Positions 1-8,620 of a DNA stretch of 64,000 bases are shown here, one piece after another. The notes under the pieces are model-generated. The model saw nothing but the letters and a program-made list of their open reading frames with translations, ran no database searches and was not told the DNA's origin. The stretch's first letter is position 1, and each line of letters opens with the position of its first letter. Made by a program: the position numbers and the translations under genes. Source of the DNA: Bradyrhizobium nivariense (GTDB lineage Bacteria > Pseudomonadota > Alphaproteobacteria > Rhizobiales > Xanthobacteraceae); the NCBI RefSeq assembly GCF_029846715.1, contig NZ_JARVWW010000004.1:1-64000 (forward strand), given 5' to 3'.

Positions 1-318
1 CGCTTGCGAAGATCCAGAGAATAAGGCTTGCCCATCCATGCTGGCCTCCGCCCAGCCAGCATGGTGAATCAGAAACAAGCTGATTTGGGAATCCCAAATC
101 GATTCAACCTAACCCCATTCCGCTTTAGGCGTCATTCATGCTGCAATCCCTGGCCGAGACAGCCGGGGCATTCTACGGCTGGCGCGTGTTTGGGTAGATT
201 TTACCTCCACCCCCCTGCGCGCGCGACCCGCGCGGATTGCAACCTCCGGTTCCCCACAAGCCGCTTCCTTCCCGGCGCGAAATTCAAGTAAGCTCTCCGG
301 TGTGGGACCGGAGCGACC
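1..318. other. intergenic region upstream of the histidine kinase
   Basis: No convincing coding region is visible; the short open frame from 28 to 291 has no domain-like sequence and no good ribosome site. The region holds one perfect palindrome at 82-100, listed separately, and a GGAG at about 310-313 that acts as ribosome site for the GTG start of the next gene. The upstream neighbour lies outside the window, so whether this stretch is promoter or 3' flank cannot be told. Confidence 0.5.
82..100. promoter_or_regulatory. perfect inverted repeat, candidate operator
   Basis: The sequence gatttgggaatcccaaatc is a perfect 9-bp inverted repeat around a single central base, about 220 bp upstream of the kinase start. 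No T tract follows, so a terminator is unlikely. The size and symmetry suit a dimeric repressor site, but the binding protein is unknown. Confidence 0.35.
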
Positions 319-2526
319 GTGCAGGGCGCGCAACGCAATTCGCTGAGACTGTTGCAGTGGATGATGGCTGCATCCCTGGCGCTCCCGATTGCGCTGTTCG
401 CGATCGCCTCCTCGACCTCCTACACCTCGACGAAAGACATCGCCGACCGCGAGATCGAGCGCACCCTCGATGTCGCGCATGAGCACGCGCTCAAGGTGTT
501 CGAGACGATCGACCGCAGCCTCGCCGAGCTCAACGAGGTGGTGCGGGGCCTTCCCGACGATATCATCCGCAGGCGCGAGCCGGCCCTGCACCGCCGCCTG
601 AAGCAGCTGACCGATTCGCTGCCGCAGCTCAAATCGGCCTGGATCTTCGATGCGGACGGAAAGTCGCTGGTCAACAGCCTTGCCTCGCCGCCGCCGGAGC
701 AGAGTTTTGCGGACCGCGACTACTTTGTCGCCCATATCGACCAGAACATCGGCAGCTACATCGGTGTTCCCCTGACGCCGCGCCAGCCCTATCAGGGTGC
801 GCGCTTCTTCGGGGTCAGCCGTCGCCGTGACGCCGACGACGGCGGCTTCATCGGCGTGATCCAGGCCTCCGTCCTGCCGGAATATTTCGAGAGCTTTTAT
901 GCCAGGATCGGCACCGATCCCGGCAGCTTCTTCGCAATGGGACGCACCGACGGGGTCGTGCTGGCGCACCTTCCGCGGCTCGATCGCGACCTTCGGCTCG
1001 ATCCCAGCGGGCCGGTCGGCCAGAACATCGCAGCGCACCCCGAGCACGGCCTCATCACCGTCGCATGGCCCTCGGACGGGATCGAGCGCCGCATCGGTTA
1101 CCGGCGCGTCGCCGAATACCCGATCTATGTCAGCGCGGGGCTCGAGACCTCGGCCATCCGCGCGCGCTGGTTCGCCACCATGGGCCAGCATCTGGTGTTC
1201 GGGATTCCCGCCACCGCGCTCCTCCTCCTCCTGCTGGCGCTGGCGATCCGGCGCACCCAGCATCTCCAGGCCGAGGCCGCGGCGCGGCGCGAAGCCGAGG
1301 GGGCGCTCAAGCACAGCCAGCGCCTGGAGGCGCTCGGGCAGCTCACCGGGGGCGTCGCGCACGACTTCAACAACCTCCTGACCGTGATCCGCGCCTCCGT
1401 CGACCTGTTGAACCGACCGCAACTGAGCGAGGAGCGGCGCCAGCGCTACATCACCGCCATCGCGGACGCGGTCGCGCGCGCGGCCAAGCTGACATCGCAG
1501 CTGCTCGCCTTTGCGCGGCGCCAGACCTTGAAGCCGGAGGTGTTCGACGTCGGCGCGCGGATGCAGTCGCTGCACGACATGCTCGCGACGCTGCTCGGAC
1601 CCGCGATCGAAATAGCGATGCGGCTGCCGGCTGAGCCCTGCCTCGTCAATGCCGATGCAAGCCAGTTCGAGACGGCGTTGATCAACATGGCGACCAATGC
1701 GCGCGATGCCATGCACGGCAAGGGCAGGATCGTTTTCAAGGTCGAGGCCGCGACGACCATTGCGGACACGCTGGCCCCCATCTCGGGCAGCCATGACCTT
1801 ACAGGCAACCATGACCTTCCTGGTAACCATGTCCTTCCTGGCAAACATGGCTTCGTCGGCATTGCCGTCAGCGACACCGGAATGGGCATTCCCGCAACAA
1901 GGCTCGAGCGCATCTTCGAGCCATTCTTCACCACCAAGCAGGTCGGCCACGGCACCGGTCTCGGCCTGTCGCAGGTGTTCGGCTTCGCCCGGCAGTCCGG
2001 CGGCGAAGTGACAGTCACGAGCGAGGTGGGGCACGGCAGCACCTTCTCGCTCTACCTGCCGCGCGTGCCGCCAGACCTGCTGCCGCAGCGGCAGGCACCG
2101 AACACGGCCCCGGCGGTCGCCGGCAGCGGCATGTCGGTGCTGCTGGTCGAGGACAATATCGAGCTTGCCAATTTCGCCGCCGACGGCCTCACCGAGCTCG
2201 GCTACAGCATCACGCTGGTCGACAATGCAACCGATGCGCTTGCCGAGCTGGTCGCGGATGCGGATCGTTTCGATATCGTTTTCTCGGACATCGTGATGCC
2301 GGGCATGACCGGGCTCGATCTCGCGCAGGCGGTCCGCGATCGCGGCATCGGCGTGCCCGTCGTGCTGACCACTGGCTACAGCGAGGCGCTGTCCCAAGAG
2401 GCGCTGTCCCCGGACGGCAACCTCGATTGCGAGCTCGTGCAGAAGCCCTACGCGATCGATCAGCTGTCGCGCGTCCTGCACCGGGTCGCCCGGCGCCGCA
2501 GGGTGCGCGACGGCGCCGCGGAATGA
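319..2526 (+). CDS. hybrid sensor histidine kinase/response regulator
   Basis: A membrane-bound hybrid kinase of 735 aa with a GTG start preceded by GGAG. The order is: TM1 about residues 15-34; a periplasmic PDC/dCache-like sensor of about 250 residues; TM2 about 290-312; HisKA with H-box AHDFNNLL (phospho-acceptor His348); HATPase with N box NMATNARDAM, DTGMGIP and GTGLGLSQ; and a C-terminal receiver with phospho-acceptor Asp657 (DIVMPG) and Lys709. The signal is expected to pass His to Asp within the chain, and no output DNA-binding domain is fused. The ligand is unknown. An 18-bp tandem repeat lies in the ATPase domain just before DTGMGIP. The ABC transporter gene starts about 50 bp downstream and may be cotranscribed. 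Confidence 0.93.
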   Translation: MQGAQRNSLRLLQWMMAASLALPIALFAIASSTSYTSTKDIADREIERTLDVAHEHALKVFETIDRSLAELNEVVRGLPDDIIRRREPALHRRLKQLTDSLPQLKSAWIFDADGKSLVNSLASPPPEQSFADRDYFVAHIDQNIGSYIGVPLTPRQPYQGARFFGVSRRRDADDGGFIGVIQASVLPEYFESFYARIGTDPGSFFAMGRTDGVVLAHLPRLDRDLRLDPSGPVGQNIAAHPEHGLITVAWPSDGIERRIGYRRVAEYPIYVSAGLETSAIRARWFATMGQHLVFGIPATALLLLLLALAIRRTQHLQAEAAARREAEGALKHSQRLEALGQLTGGVAHDFNNLLTVIRASVDLLNRPQLSEERRQRYITAIADAVARAAKLTSQLLAFARRQTLKPEVFDVGARMQSLHDMLATLLGPAIEIAMRLPAEPCLVNADASQFETALINMATNARDAMHGKGRIVFKVEAATTIADTLAPISGSHDLTGNHDLPGNHVLPGKHGFVGIAVSDTGMGIPATRLERIFEPFFTTKQVGHGTGLGLSQVFGFARQSGGEVTVTSEVGHGSTFSLYLPRVPPDLLPQRQAPNTAPAVAGSGMSVLLVEDNIELANFAADGLTELGYSITLVDNATDALAELVADADRFDIVFSDIVMPGMTGLDLAQAVRDRGIGVPVVLTTGYSEALSQEALSPDGNLDCELVQKPYAIDQLSRVLHRVARRRRVRDGAAE
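1791..1844 (+). repeat. 18-bp in-frame tandem repeat in the kinase ATPase domain
   Basis: Three consecutive 18-bp units start at 1791, 1809 and 1827, each a variant of ccatgaccttcctggcaa. A degenerate fourth start (acatgg) follows at 1845. They add six-residue units reading HDLTGN, HDLPGN and HVLPGK between the N box and the DTGMGIP box. The length is a multiple of three, so the frame is kept. Confidence 0.9.
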
Positions 2527-2579
2527 TGCGGCACCTGGAACCATCGGGAACCGTTTGATTTCTCTTGCGTTATCCGACC

Positions 2580-4538
2580 ATGCAAACGCCGGCCGGAAAG
2601 CGCGAACAGGGCAAGAAGCCGCCCATTGTCGAAATCGTCGGCGAGAACGGCGAGGAAGTGACTCCGCCGCCACCCGAGCTGGTCGAGCCCGACCCGGAGC
2701 TGTCGCCCGAAGAGGCCGAGCAGGCCCGCAAGGACTATCTCCTCACCCGCTTCTGGATCAGCGCGCGTGGGTTCTGGGGACGCAAGGGCGACCGCCTCGC
2801 CTGGCCGTTCTCGATCGGCCTCGGCGTGCTGATCGTCCTGACCGTCGGCTTCCAGTACGGCATCAATGTCTGGAATCGGGCGATTTTCGACGCGATCGAG
2901 AAACGCGATGCGACGGCGGTCTTCCATCTCACCGCAATGTTCTTCCCGCTTGCGATCGGCAGCATCGTGCTCGGCGTGGCGCAGGTGTTCGCGCGCATGG
3001 GCATCCAGCGGCGCTGGCGGGCCTGGCTGACGGCAAGCGTGCTGACGCGCTGGCTCGGCAACGGCCGCTACTATCAGCTCAATCTCGTCGACGGCGATCA
3101 CAAGAATCCGGAATACCGGATCGCGGAAGATCTGCGCGTCGCGACCGATTCGCCGGTGGATTTTCTCGCCGGCGTGACCTCGGCGCTGCTGTCGGCCGCG
3201 ACCTTCATCGTCGTGCTCTGGACCATCGGCGGCGCGCTCACGGTCACGCTTGCGGGATCGTCGGTGACCATTCCCGGCTTCCTGGTGATCGCCGCGATGC
3301 TTTATGCCGCGATCGCATCGGGCTCGATTGTGGTGATCGGCCGTCAATTCGTGCAGGTCTCCGAGGACAAGAACCAGGCCGAGGCCGATTTCCGCTACAC
3401 GCTGACGCGCGTGCGCGAGAACGGCGAGAGCATCGCGCTGCTCGGCGGCGAGGACGAGGAGCGCGACGGCATCGACCGCAACTTCACCAGCGTGCTACGA
3501 CAATGGGCAAGATTGGCCGGGCAACACATGCGCACCACGCTGGTGTCGCAAGGCTCTAGCCTCGTTGCGCCGGTCGTGCCGCTGCTGCTCTGCGCGCCCA
3601 AATTCCTCGACGGCAGCATGACGCTGGGACAGGTGATGCAGGCGGCTTCTGCCTTCACCATCGTGCAGAGCGCGTTCGGCTGGCTGGTCGACAATTATCC
3701 GCGGCTGGCCGACTGGAACGCCTGCGCGCGCCGTATCGCCTCGCTGATGATATCGCTCGACGGTCTCGAGCGCGCCGAGCAGGGCGACGGACTCGGCCGC
3801 ATCAAGCGCGGCGAGACCAGCAACGACGCCATGCTGGAGCTGAACGACCTCTCCGTCACGCTCGACGACGGCACTGCCGTGGTCGGCGAGACCGAGGTGG
3901 TGATCGAGCCCGGCGAACGGCTGCTGGTCGCCGGCGAATCCGGCACCGGCAAGAGCACGCTGGTGCGCGCCATCGCCGGGCTCTGGCCATGGGGTGGCGG
4001 CAGCGTCAATTTCCATCCCGACCGGCGGCTGTTCATGCTGCCGCAGCGGCCCTACGTGCCGTCCGGCTCCTTGCGCCGCGCGGTCGCCTATCCCGGCGCA
4101 GAAGACGACTGGACCGCCGAGGAGATCGTCGAGGCCCTGCACAAGGTCGGTCTCGACCATCTCAACGAGAAGATCGAGGAAGAGGGACCGTGGGACCAGA
4201 CGCTGTCGGGCGGCGAGAAACAGCGCCTCGCCTTTGCGCGGCTCTTGCTGCACAACCCGGACATCGTCGTGCTCGATGAGGCGACCTCTGCGCTCGACGA
4301 GAAGAGCCAGGACAAGATGATGAAGATGATCACCGACGAGCTGCCGAAGGCCACCATCGTCAGCGTCGCGCATCGTGTCGAGCTGGAGGCCTTCCACAGC
4401 CGCAAGATCGTGCTGGAGCGCCGCAAGGGCGGCGCAAAACTCGTTAGCGACATCGACCTGATCCCGCGCAAGGGCAAGCGCAAGCTGCTCGGCCGCTTCC
4501 TGCGCCAGCGCAAGGCTGTCGCGAAGAAGGCGGCGTGA
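2580..4538 (+). CDS. SbmA/BacA-type ABC transporter, fused permease and ATPase
   Basis: A full-size half-transporter of about 652 aa. Residues about 60-370 form an SbmA/BacA-like transmembrane domain (e.g. FWISARGFWG, then QYGINVWNRAIFDAIEKRD) and the C-terminal third is an ABC ATPase. Walker A GESGTGKS (Lys458), signature LSGGEKQR and Walker B VVLDEAT are all present. Relatives include YddA and the rhizobial BacA-like exporters, which move peptides or very-long-chain lipid precursors across the inner membrane; the substrate here is not known. The start is uncertain: an in-frame TTG at 2565 and ATG at 2580 both lack a clear ribosome site. It follows the kinase by about 50 bp on the same strand. 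Confidence 0.9.
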   Translation: MQTPAGKREQGKKPPIVEIVGENGEEVTPPPPELVEPDPELSPEEAEQARKDYLLTRFWISARGFWGRKGDRLAWPFSIGLGVLIVLTVGFQYGINVWNRAIFDAIEKRDATAVFHLTAMFFPLAIGSIVLGVAQVFARMGIQRRWRAWLTASVLTRWLGNGRYYQLNLVDGDHKNPEYRIAEDLRVATDSPVDFLAGVTSALLSAATFIVVLWTIGGALTVTLAGSSVTIPGFLVIAAMLYAAIASGSIVVIGRQFVQVSEDKNQAEADFRYTLTRVRENGESIALLGGEDEERDGIDRNFTSVLRQWARLAGQHMRTTLVSQGSSLVAPVVPLLLCAPKFLDGSMTLGQVMQAASAFTIVQSAFGWLVDNYPRLADWNACARRIASLMISLDGLERAEQGDGLGRIKRGETSNDAMLELNDLSVTLDDGTAVVGETEVVIEPGERLLVAGESGTGKSTLVRAIAGLWPWGGGSVNFHPDRRLFMLPQRPYVPSGSLRRAVAYPGAEDDWTAEEIVEALHKVGLDHLNEKIEEEGPWDQTLSGGEKQRLAFARLLLHNPDIVVLDEATSALDEKSQDKMMKMITDELPKATIVSVAHRVELEAFHSRKIVLERRKGGAKLVSDIDLIPRKGKRKLLGRFLRQRKAVAKKAA

Positions 4539-4546
4539 GGCTCCTC

Positions 4547-4592
4547 GTCGTCCCGGCCTAGTGCGCAATTGCGCACGGGGGGCCGGGACGAC
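4547..4592. repeat. nested palindromic intergenic repeat
   Basis: Perfect 12-bp outer arms (gtcgtcccggcc at 4547-4558, its complement at 4581-4592) enclose a second perfect palindrome gtgcgcaattgcgcac at 4561-4576. It lies 8 bp after the ABC transporter stop and resembles the mobile palindromic repeats spread through Bradyrhizobium intergenic DNA. It could fold into a strong RNA hairpin and end transcription, but no T tract follows. Confidence 0.85.
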
Positions 4593-4655
4593 ACCGAAAT
4601 TGTAGCCCTCATCAAAACCGGCTATGCATGCGCCGCTTGCAACGAGGACCGCCGC

Positions 4656-5480
4656 TTGACGACCGACAATGCCCCTCCGTCCGCGCCGTTCGGCGCGTTT
4701 GCGCCGAACCCGTCGCAGGCCGCGATCATTCGCCTCGCGACACAATCGGCGCTGAAGCGCGGCGCGTTCCGGCCCTGGCTGTCGCGATTGGTCAACCTGC
4801 TGCGCGGCGGCCCCGTCGACGTGCAGTATCAGGGCGCCTCGTTCCGGTTCTACCACCAGGGCAGCGCGACCGAGCGTGGCGCGCTGTTCAATCCCGACTA
4901 CAATCTCGACGAGCTCGACTTCCTGCGCCAGCACATCCCGGTGGGCGGCGTGTTCGTCGACGTCGGCGCCAATGTCGGCACCTTTGCGCTGGTGATGGCG
5001 CGACAGGTCGGGCCATCAGGGAAAGTGGTCGCGATCGAACCGCATCCGATGACGTTTGGACGGCTCTCGTTCAACCAGGCCGCATCGAAAGCAGCGCAGG
5101 TGCACCTGGTGCAGGCCGCCGCAGGCGACAGCGACGGCGAGCTCATGATCGAGAGCGGCGGCGGCAATCTCGGCGCCACGCACGTCGTCACCGGCACCGC
5201 CAGCGCGGAGGCCATCAAGGTCCCGTCGTTGCGGCTGACGCGCATTCTCGACGAGGCCGGCGTCACGAAGGTGGACGCGTTGAAGATCGACGTCGAGGGC
5301 TTTGAGGACCGCGTGCTGATCGGTTTCTTCCGCGACGCGCCGCAATCGCTATGGCCGCGCGCGGTGGTGATCGAACATCTTTCACAAAACGAATGGCGGG
5401 AAGATTGTATCGCCGACATGGTCGCGCGCGGCTTTGCGGTTGCGCGCAAGACGCGGAGCAATACGTTCCTGTCGCGCTGA
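4656..5480 (+). CDS. FkbM family SAM-dependent methyltransferase
   Basis: A cytoplasmic methyltransferase of about 274 aa of the FkbM family, which O-methylates sugars or small molecules in polysaccharide, glycolipid and secondary-metabolite pathways. The SAM-binding motif is VFVDVGANVGTFAL, and the later DALKIDVEGFE is the typical FkbM post-motif. The TTG start at 4656 has GAGGA seven bases ahead. An upstream extension to 4569 would begin inside the palindromic repeat and is unlikely. No glycosyltransferases or biosynthetic cluster lie nearby, so the substrate is unknown. Confidence 0.85.
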   Translation: MTTDNAPPSAPFGAFAPNPSQAAIIRLATQSALKRGAFRPWLSRLVNLLRGGPVDVQYQGASFRFYHQGSATERGALFNPDYNLDELDFLRQHIPVGGVFVDVGANVGTFALVMARQVGPSGKVVAIEPHPMTFGRLSFNQAASKAAQVHLVQAAAGDSDGELMIESGGGNLGATHVVTGTASAEAIKVPSLRLTRILDEAGVTKVDALKIDVEGFEDRVLIGFFRDAPQSLWPRAVVIEHLSQNEWREDCIADMVARGFAVARKTRSNTFLSR

Positions 5481-5501
5481 CAACGAACGACGGAGGTTGC
5501 G

Positions 5502-5888
5502 ATGATCGACCATATGGGCTTTCCGGTCTCCGACTATGAGCGCGCCAAGGCGTTCTACGCCGCTGCGCTGGCGCCGCTCGGCTACAGCCTGATCAAGGAG
5601 GTCACGCAGGAGCAGACCGGACACGATCCGGCCGCCGGCTTCGGCGCCGACGGCAAGCCGGATTTCTGGATCGGCGGCGAGGGCGCGCTGAACAAGCCGG
5701 TGCATGTCGCGGTCCTGGCGAAGGACCGCGCCACGGTGGATGCGTTTTACAAAGCGGCGATAGCGGCAGGCGGCCACGACAACGGGCCGCCCGGCATTCG
5801 TGCGCACTATCATCCGAATTACTACGGCGCCTTCGTGCTCGATCTCGACGGCCACAACATCGAGGCCGTCTGCCACGCGCCCGAATAA
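5502..5888 (+). CDS. VOC family (glyoxalase-like) protein
   Basis: A 128-aa single-module vicinal oxygen chelate protein. It opens with IDHMGFPVSDYERAKAFYAAAL, the first beta-alpha-beta unit, and ends with YGAFVLDLDGHNIEAVCH, where His and Glu are typical metal ligands. Members include glyoxalases, dioxygenases and resistance proteins; this one resembles the small uncharacterised group with AFYKAAIAAGG in the middle. The ATG has GGAGG seven bases ahead. It lies 21 bp after the FkbM gene and may share its transcript. The specific reaction is not deducible. Confidence 0.85.
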   Translation: MIDHMGFPVSDYERAKAFYAAALAPLGYSLIKEVTQEQTGHDPAAGFGADGKPDFWIGGEGALNKPVHVAVLAKDRATVDAFYKAAIAAGGHDNGPPGIRAHYHPNYYGAFVLDLDGHNIEAVCHAPE

Positions 5889-5954
5889 GACGGCGAGGCG
5901 AGACGGAACATCGGCGCGACATCATCGTTGTCGTTCACCCGACAACTGATTTCG

Positions 5955-6248
5955 ATGATGCCGATGCCGATCGAACCGCCCGAGATTCCGCCGTCGACAC
6001 CCGGCACTCCCGCCGAGCCGCCGCCGGGGATTCCGCCGGGCAATCCGCAGCCCGAAATCACGCCGCCGGTGCGCGAGCCCGGCTCGCCACCGCGGCCCGA
6101 CGAATTGCCGGGTCGCATACCTGAAGAGATTCCATCACGCGGACCGAACGGACCGCTCACGCCAAATCCTGCGACGGATGCAAGTTCGCCGCGGCGACCG
6201 CACATGAGGCGAAGCATCACATGTGAGGCAATTGCAACCTGCGTCTGA
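5955..6248 (+). CDS. possible small proline-rich protein
   Basis: An open frame of about 97 aa, very rich in Pro, Gly and Glu (PPEIPPSTPGTPAEPPPG), followed by a less ordered tail. Codon use fits GC-rich coding DNA and the reading could be extended to a TTG at 5928, but no strong ribosome site is seen and no domain is recognisable. It may be a genuine small extended protein, or chance in GC-rich DNA between the VOC and OmpA genes. Confidence 0.35.
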   Translation: MMPMPIEPPEIPPSTPGTPAEPPPGIPPGNPQPEITPPVREPGSPPRPDELPGRIPEEIPSRGPNGPLTPNPATDASSPRRPHMRRSITCEAIATCV

Positions 6249-6393
6249 ATGCGCAATGAACGTCACCGTAGTGAAGTGATTTGCGTGCAGAAATAAATCG
6301 GGCGGCGACTGCTTCGTCCGCCACAATCCGGCCTAACGTGTAGCCGTTCATCCCAACACTTCGTCAAAGAACCTTCCGGGGAAGTTCACCATC

Positions 6394-8568
6394 ATGACTA
6401 ATCTTCGTTTCGTGCTGCTTGCCACCACGGCTCTGACCGCGATGCAATTGGCAAGCTCCGCATCGCATGCGCAAGGCGCGCCGCCGCTCGTCGTCGCTCA
6501 GGCCCAGCCAGAGACCGGCCCTGACGGAAAACCGAAGCAGCCACCGAAGGAAGCGCCAAAGGCACCGCCGCCCGCTGCGCGCCCGGCCGCGCCGCCCCCT
6601 CCGGCCGCAGCACCGCCTGCAGCTCCCGCACGTCCGAGCGCGCCGCCGCCCGCGGCTGCGCCTCCGCATCCTCCTGCCGCGCCGCCGCCGGCCGCCGCAC
6701 CGTCACGTCCGACACCGCCGCCTCCGCCGGCGCCGACTCATCAGGCACCTCCGCCGCCGCCCCCACCGCCGGCTGCTCCAAAGCAACCGTCGCCGCCTCC
6801 GGCCACGGCTCCGCAACAGCACGCGCCGACACCTCCTCCTCCAGCGCCGCCCGCGGCACGCCCGGCTCCCACGCCGCCGGCACCGCCGCCTGCCGCGGCG
6901 CCGCAGCAGCACGCGCCCACGCCTCCGCCGCCTCCTGCCGCGGGTCCGTCCGGACGACCCTCGCCTGCGCCCACGGCAACGCCGGCTCCGACACCTGCTG
7001 CTCCCGCAGCGCGCCCGGCGACGCCTGCTGCCCCAACCGCCACGCCTGCTCCGACAGCAACCCCTGCGCCGACCGCAACGCCGGCTCCGGGCAGCACGCC
7101 GGGTACGCCACCGACTGGCCGCCCCGGTGCACCGCCCCCTGGCGGACGTCCTGGCGCGCCTCCGGCGGCAGGCTCACCTGCTCCAGGCGCCACGCCTGCA
7201 CCGACCGCCACACCGGCCCCCGGTGGCGCTCCGACGCCGCCGTCCGGACGTCCAGGTTCGGCTCCCGCGCCCGGCGCAACCCCGGCCCCGACAACGACGC
7301 CGGCCCCCGGTGGCGCCGTGACACCGCCCCCGGGACGCCAGGGTGGCGCGCCTCCTGCTGGTGCGCCCGCTGCCGGAACTCCGCCGACCCAGCCGCAGGC
7401 AGGCGCCCCGCCCCGGCCACCGGCTCCCCCCGCCGGCGCCGCGGCACCGAGCACCGTCCCGGGCTCCGCGGCCGCGACGCCGCCGCCCGACAGGGCGCAA
7501 TTCGCTCACCCGACCGTCGCTCCCGCGTTCCGGACTGCGCCTACGGTCGCAGCGCCGCTGCCGCCGCCGCCGCGTCCGCCACAGCGCGACCTGACACCGC
7601 TCGCGATCGGTGCAGGCGTGGTCGCCGGTGCCGTGATCGGCGCCACCATCGCCGACTACCGCAACCAGCGACGCGAGTCCGTCGAAGGCGGCCGGACCGT
7701 CTACACCGAGCCGGACCGCATCATCATCCGCGATCCGGGTGGGCAGACCTACGTCCGCGGCAACGATCTCTATCGCTTCCGCTATGGCGCCCGGGACATC
7801 CGCACCGACACCGTCGGCGGCGATACCCGCACCGTCGTGATCCGTCCCGACGGCAGCGAGATCGTCACCGTCGTCGGTCCGGACGGTCGGTTGCTGCGTC
7901 GAATCCGCAGGGACCCCGGCGGGCGCGAGATCATCATCATCGACAACAGCTATCGCGATCCGCAATCGGTCGGGGGGTTCTATGTCGATGCGCCGCCGCC
8001 AGTCGTGAACATTCCCTACGATCGCTATATCGTCGACGCCGACGAAGCGTCGCCGGACGTGATCTACCAGACGATGGTGGCGCCGCCGGTGCAACGGATC
8101 AACCGTCGCTACACGCTCGACGAGATCCGCTACAGCCCCAATGTTCGCATGCAAATGCCGAGCATCGACCTCAACACGATCAACTTCGAGACGGGATCGT
8201 GGACCATCCCACCGGACCAGGCGGCGAAGCTGCAGTCGATCGCCGACGGTCTCAACCGTGCGATTCAGGCCAACCCGCGCGTGGTGTTCCTGATCGAAGG
8301 TCACACCGACGCGGTCGGCAACGACGTTGACAATCTGTCATTGTCGGATCGCCGTGCGCAGTCCGCGGCCGAATTGCTGACCCAGCAATTCGGTGTGCCG
8401 TCTGAGAACCTGACGTCGCAGGGCTACGGCGAGCAGTACCTGAAGGAGCAGACGCAAGGACCGAGCGCGATCAACCGGCGCGTCACCGTCCGCAACATCA
8501 CGCCGTTGCTCAACGGCGGCCAGGCCTCGCTGCCGCCGCCCCCGCCCGGCACCGCCCCGCCGCGCTGA
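6394..8568 (+). CDS. proline-rich OmpA-family envelope protein
   Basis: A 724-aa exported protein. A signal peptide covers residues 1-26 (ending SSASHA). Residues about 30-390 are Pro/Ala-rich with repeats such as PAPTATPAPT. A glycine-zipper segment AIGAGVVAGAVIGATIA lies near 402-420, then a beta-rich region, and a C-terminal OmpA domain (about 590-710) with INFETGSW, the peptidoglycan-binding GHTDAVGN and LSDRRAQSAAELL. The long Pro/Ala stalk probably spans the periplasm, tying the outer membrane to peptidoglycan; that is inferred from architecture. The ATG has GGGGAAG about ten bases ahead, and a strong terminator follows the stop. Confidence 0.92.
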   Translation: MTNLRFVLLATTALTAMQLASSASHAQGAPPLVVAQAQPETGPDGKPKQPPKEAPKAPPPAARPAAPPPPAAAPPAAPARPSAPPPAAAPPHPPAAPPPAAAPSRPTPPPPPAPTHQAPPPPPPPPAAPKQPSPPPATAPQQHAPTPPPPAPPAARPAPTPPAPPPAAAPQQHAPTPPPPPAAGPSGRPSPAPTATPAPTPAAPAARPATPAAPTATPAPTATPAPTATPAPGSTPGTPPTGRPGAPPPGGRPGAPPAAGSPAPGATPAPTATPAPGGAPTPPSGRPGSAPAPGATPAPTTTPAPGGAVTPPPGRQGGAPPAGAPAAGTPPTQPQAGAPPRPPAPPAGAAAPSTVPGSAAATPPPDRAQFAHPTVAPAFRTAPTVAAPLPPPPRPPQRDLTPLAIGAGVVAGAVIGATIADYRNQRRESVEGGRTVYTEPDRIIIRDPGGQTYVRGNDLYRFRYGARDIRTDTVGGDTRTVVIRPDGSEIVTVVGPDGRLLRRIRRDPGGREIIIIDNSYRDPQSVGGFYVDAPPPVVNIPYDRYIVDADEASPDVIYQTMVAPPVQRINRRYTLDEIRYSPNVRMQMPSIDLNTINFETGSWTIPPDQAAKLQSIADGLNRAIQANPRVVFLIEGHTDAVGNDVDNLSLSDRRAQSAAELLTQQFGVPSENLTSQGYGEQYLKEQTQGPSAINRRVTVRNITPLLNGGQASLPPPPPGTAPPR
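6961..7330 (+). repeat. Pro/Ala/Thr low-complexity coding repeats
   Basis: Imperfect repeats inside the OmpA-family gene encode runs such as PAPTATPAPT followed by Gly/Pro-rich blocks (GRPGAPPP, GGAPTPPSGRPG). The pattern of a threonine-proline run then a glycine-rich cassette recurs about three times. Such stretches are prone to length change between strains. Confidence 0.75.
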
Positions 8569-8585
8569 GGCGAAGCACAAAATGC

Positions 8586-8618
8586 AAAATGGCCGGGAGC
8601 GATCCCGGCCATTTTTTT
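8586..8618 (+). terminator. intrinsic terminator of the OmpA-family gene
   Basis: The stem ggccggga (8591-8598) pairs with tcccggcc (8603-8610) around the loop gcga, flanked by A and T runs that lengthen the stem, and is followed by seven T residues. This is a textbook rho-independent terminator 18 bp after the stop. The A run on the left side means it could also partly stop transcription arriving from argG on the other strand. Confidence 0.9.
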
Positions 8619-8620
8619 GC

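Noticed and set aside
28..291. 87-codon frame at the start of the window
   Set aside because: No ribosome site, no homology-like pattern, and it overlaps the kinase upstream region.
136..2673. 845-codon open frame on the minus strand opposite the hybrid kinase
   Set aside because: It has no domain motifs and mirrors a clear kinase gene; long antisense frames are expected in GC-rich DNA.
4569..4655. N-terminal extension of the FkbM gene
   Set aside because: It would start within a palindromic repeat; the TTG at 4656 has a good ribosome site.
6961..7330. possible CRISPR-like array from regular repeats
   Set aside because: The repeats are in-frame coding Pro/Ala/Thr motifs without unique spacers and without cas genes.
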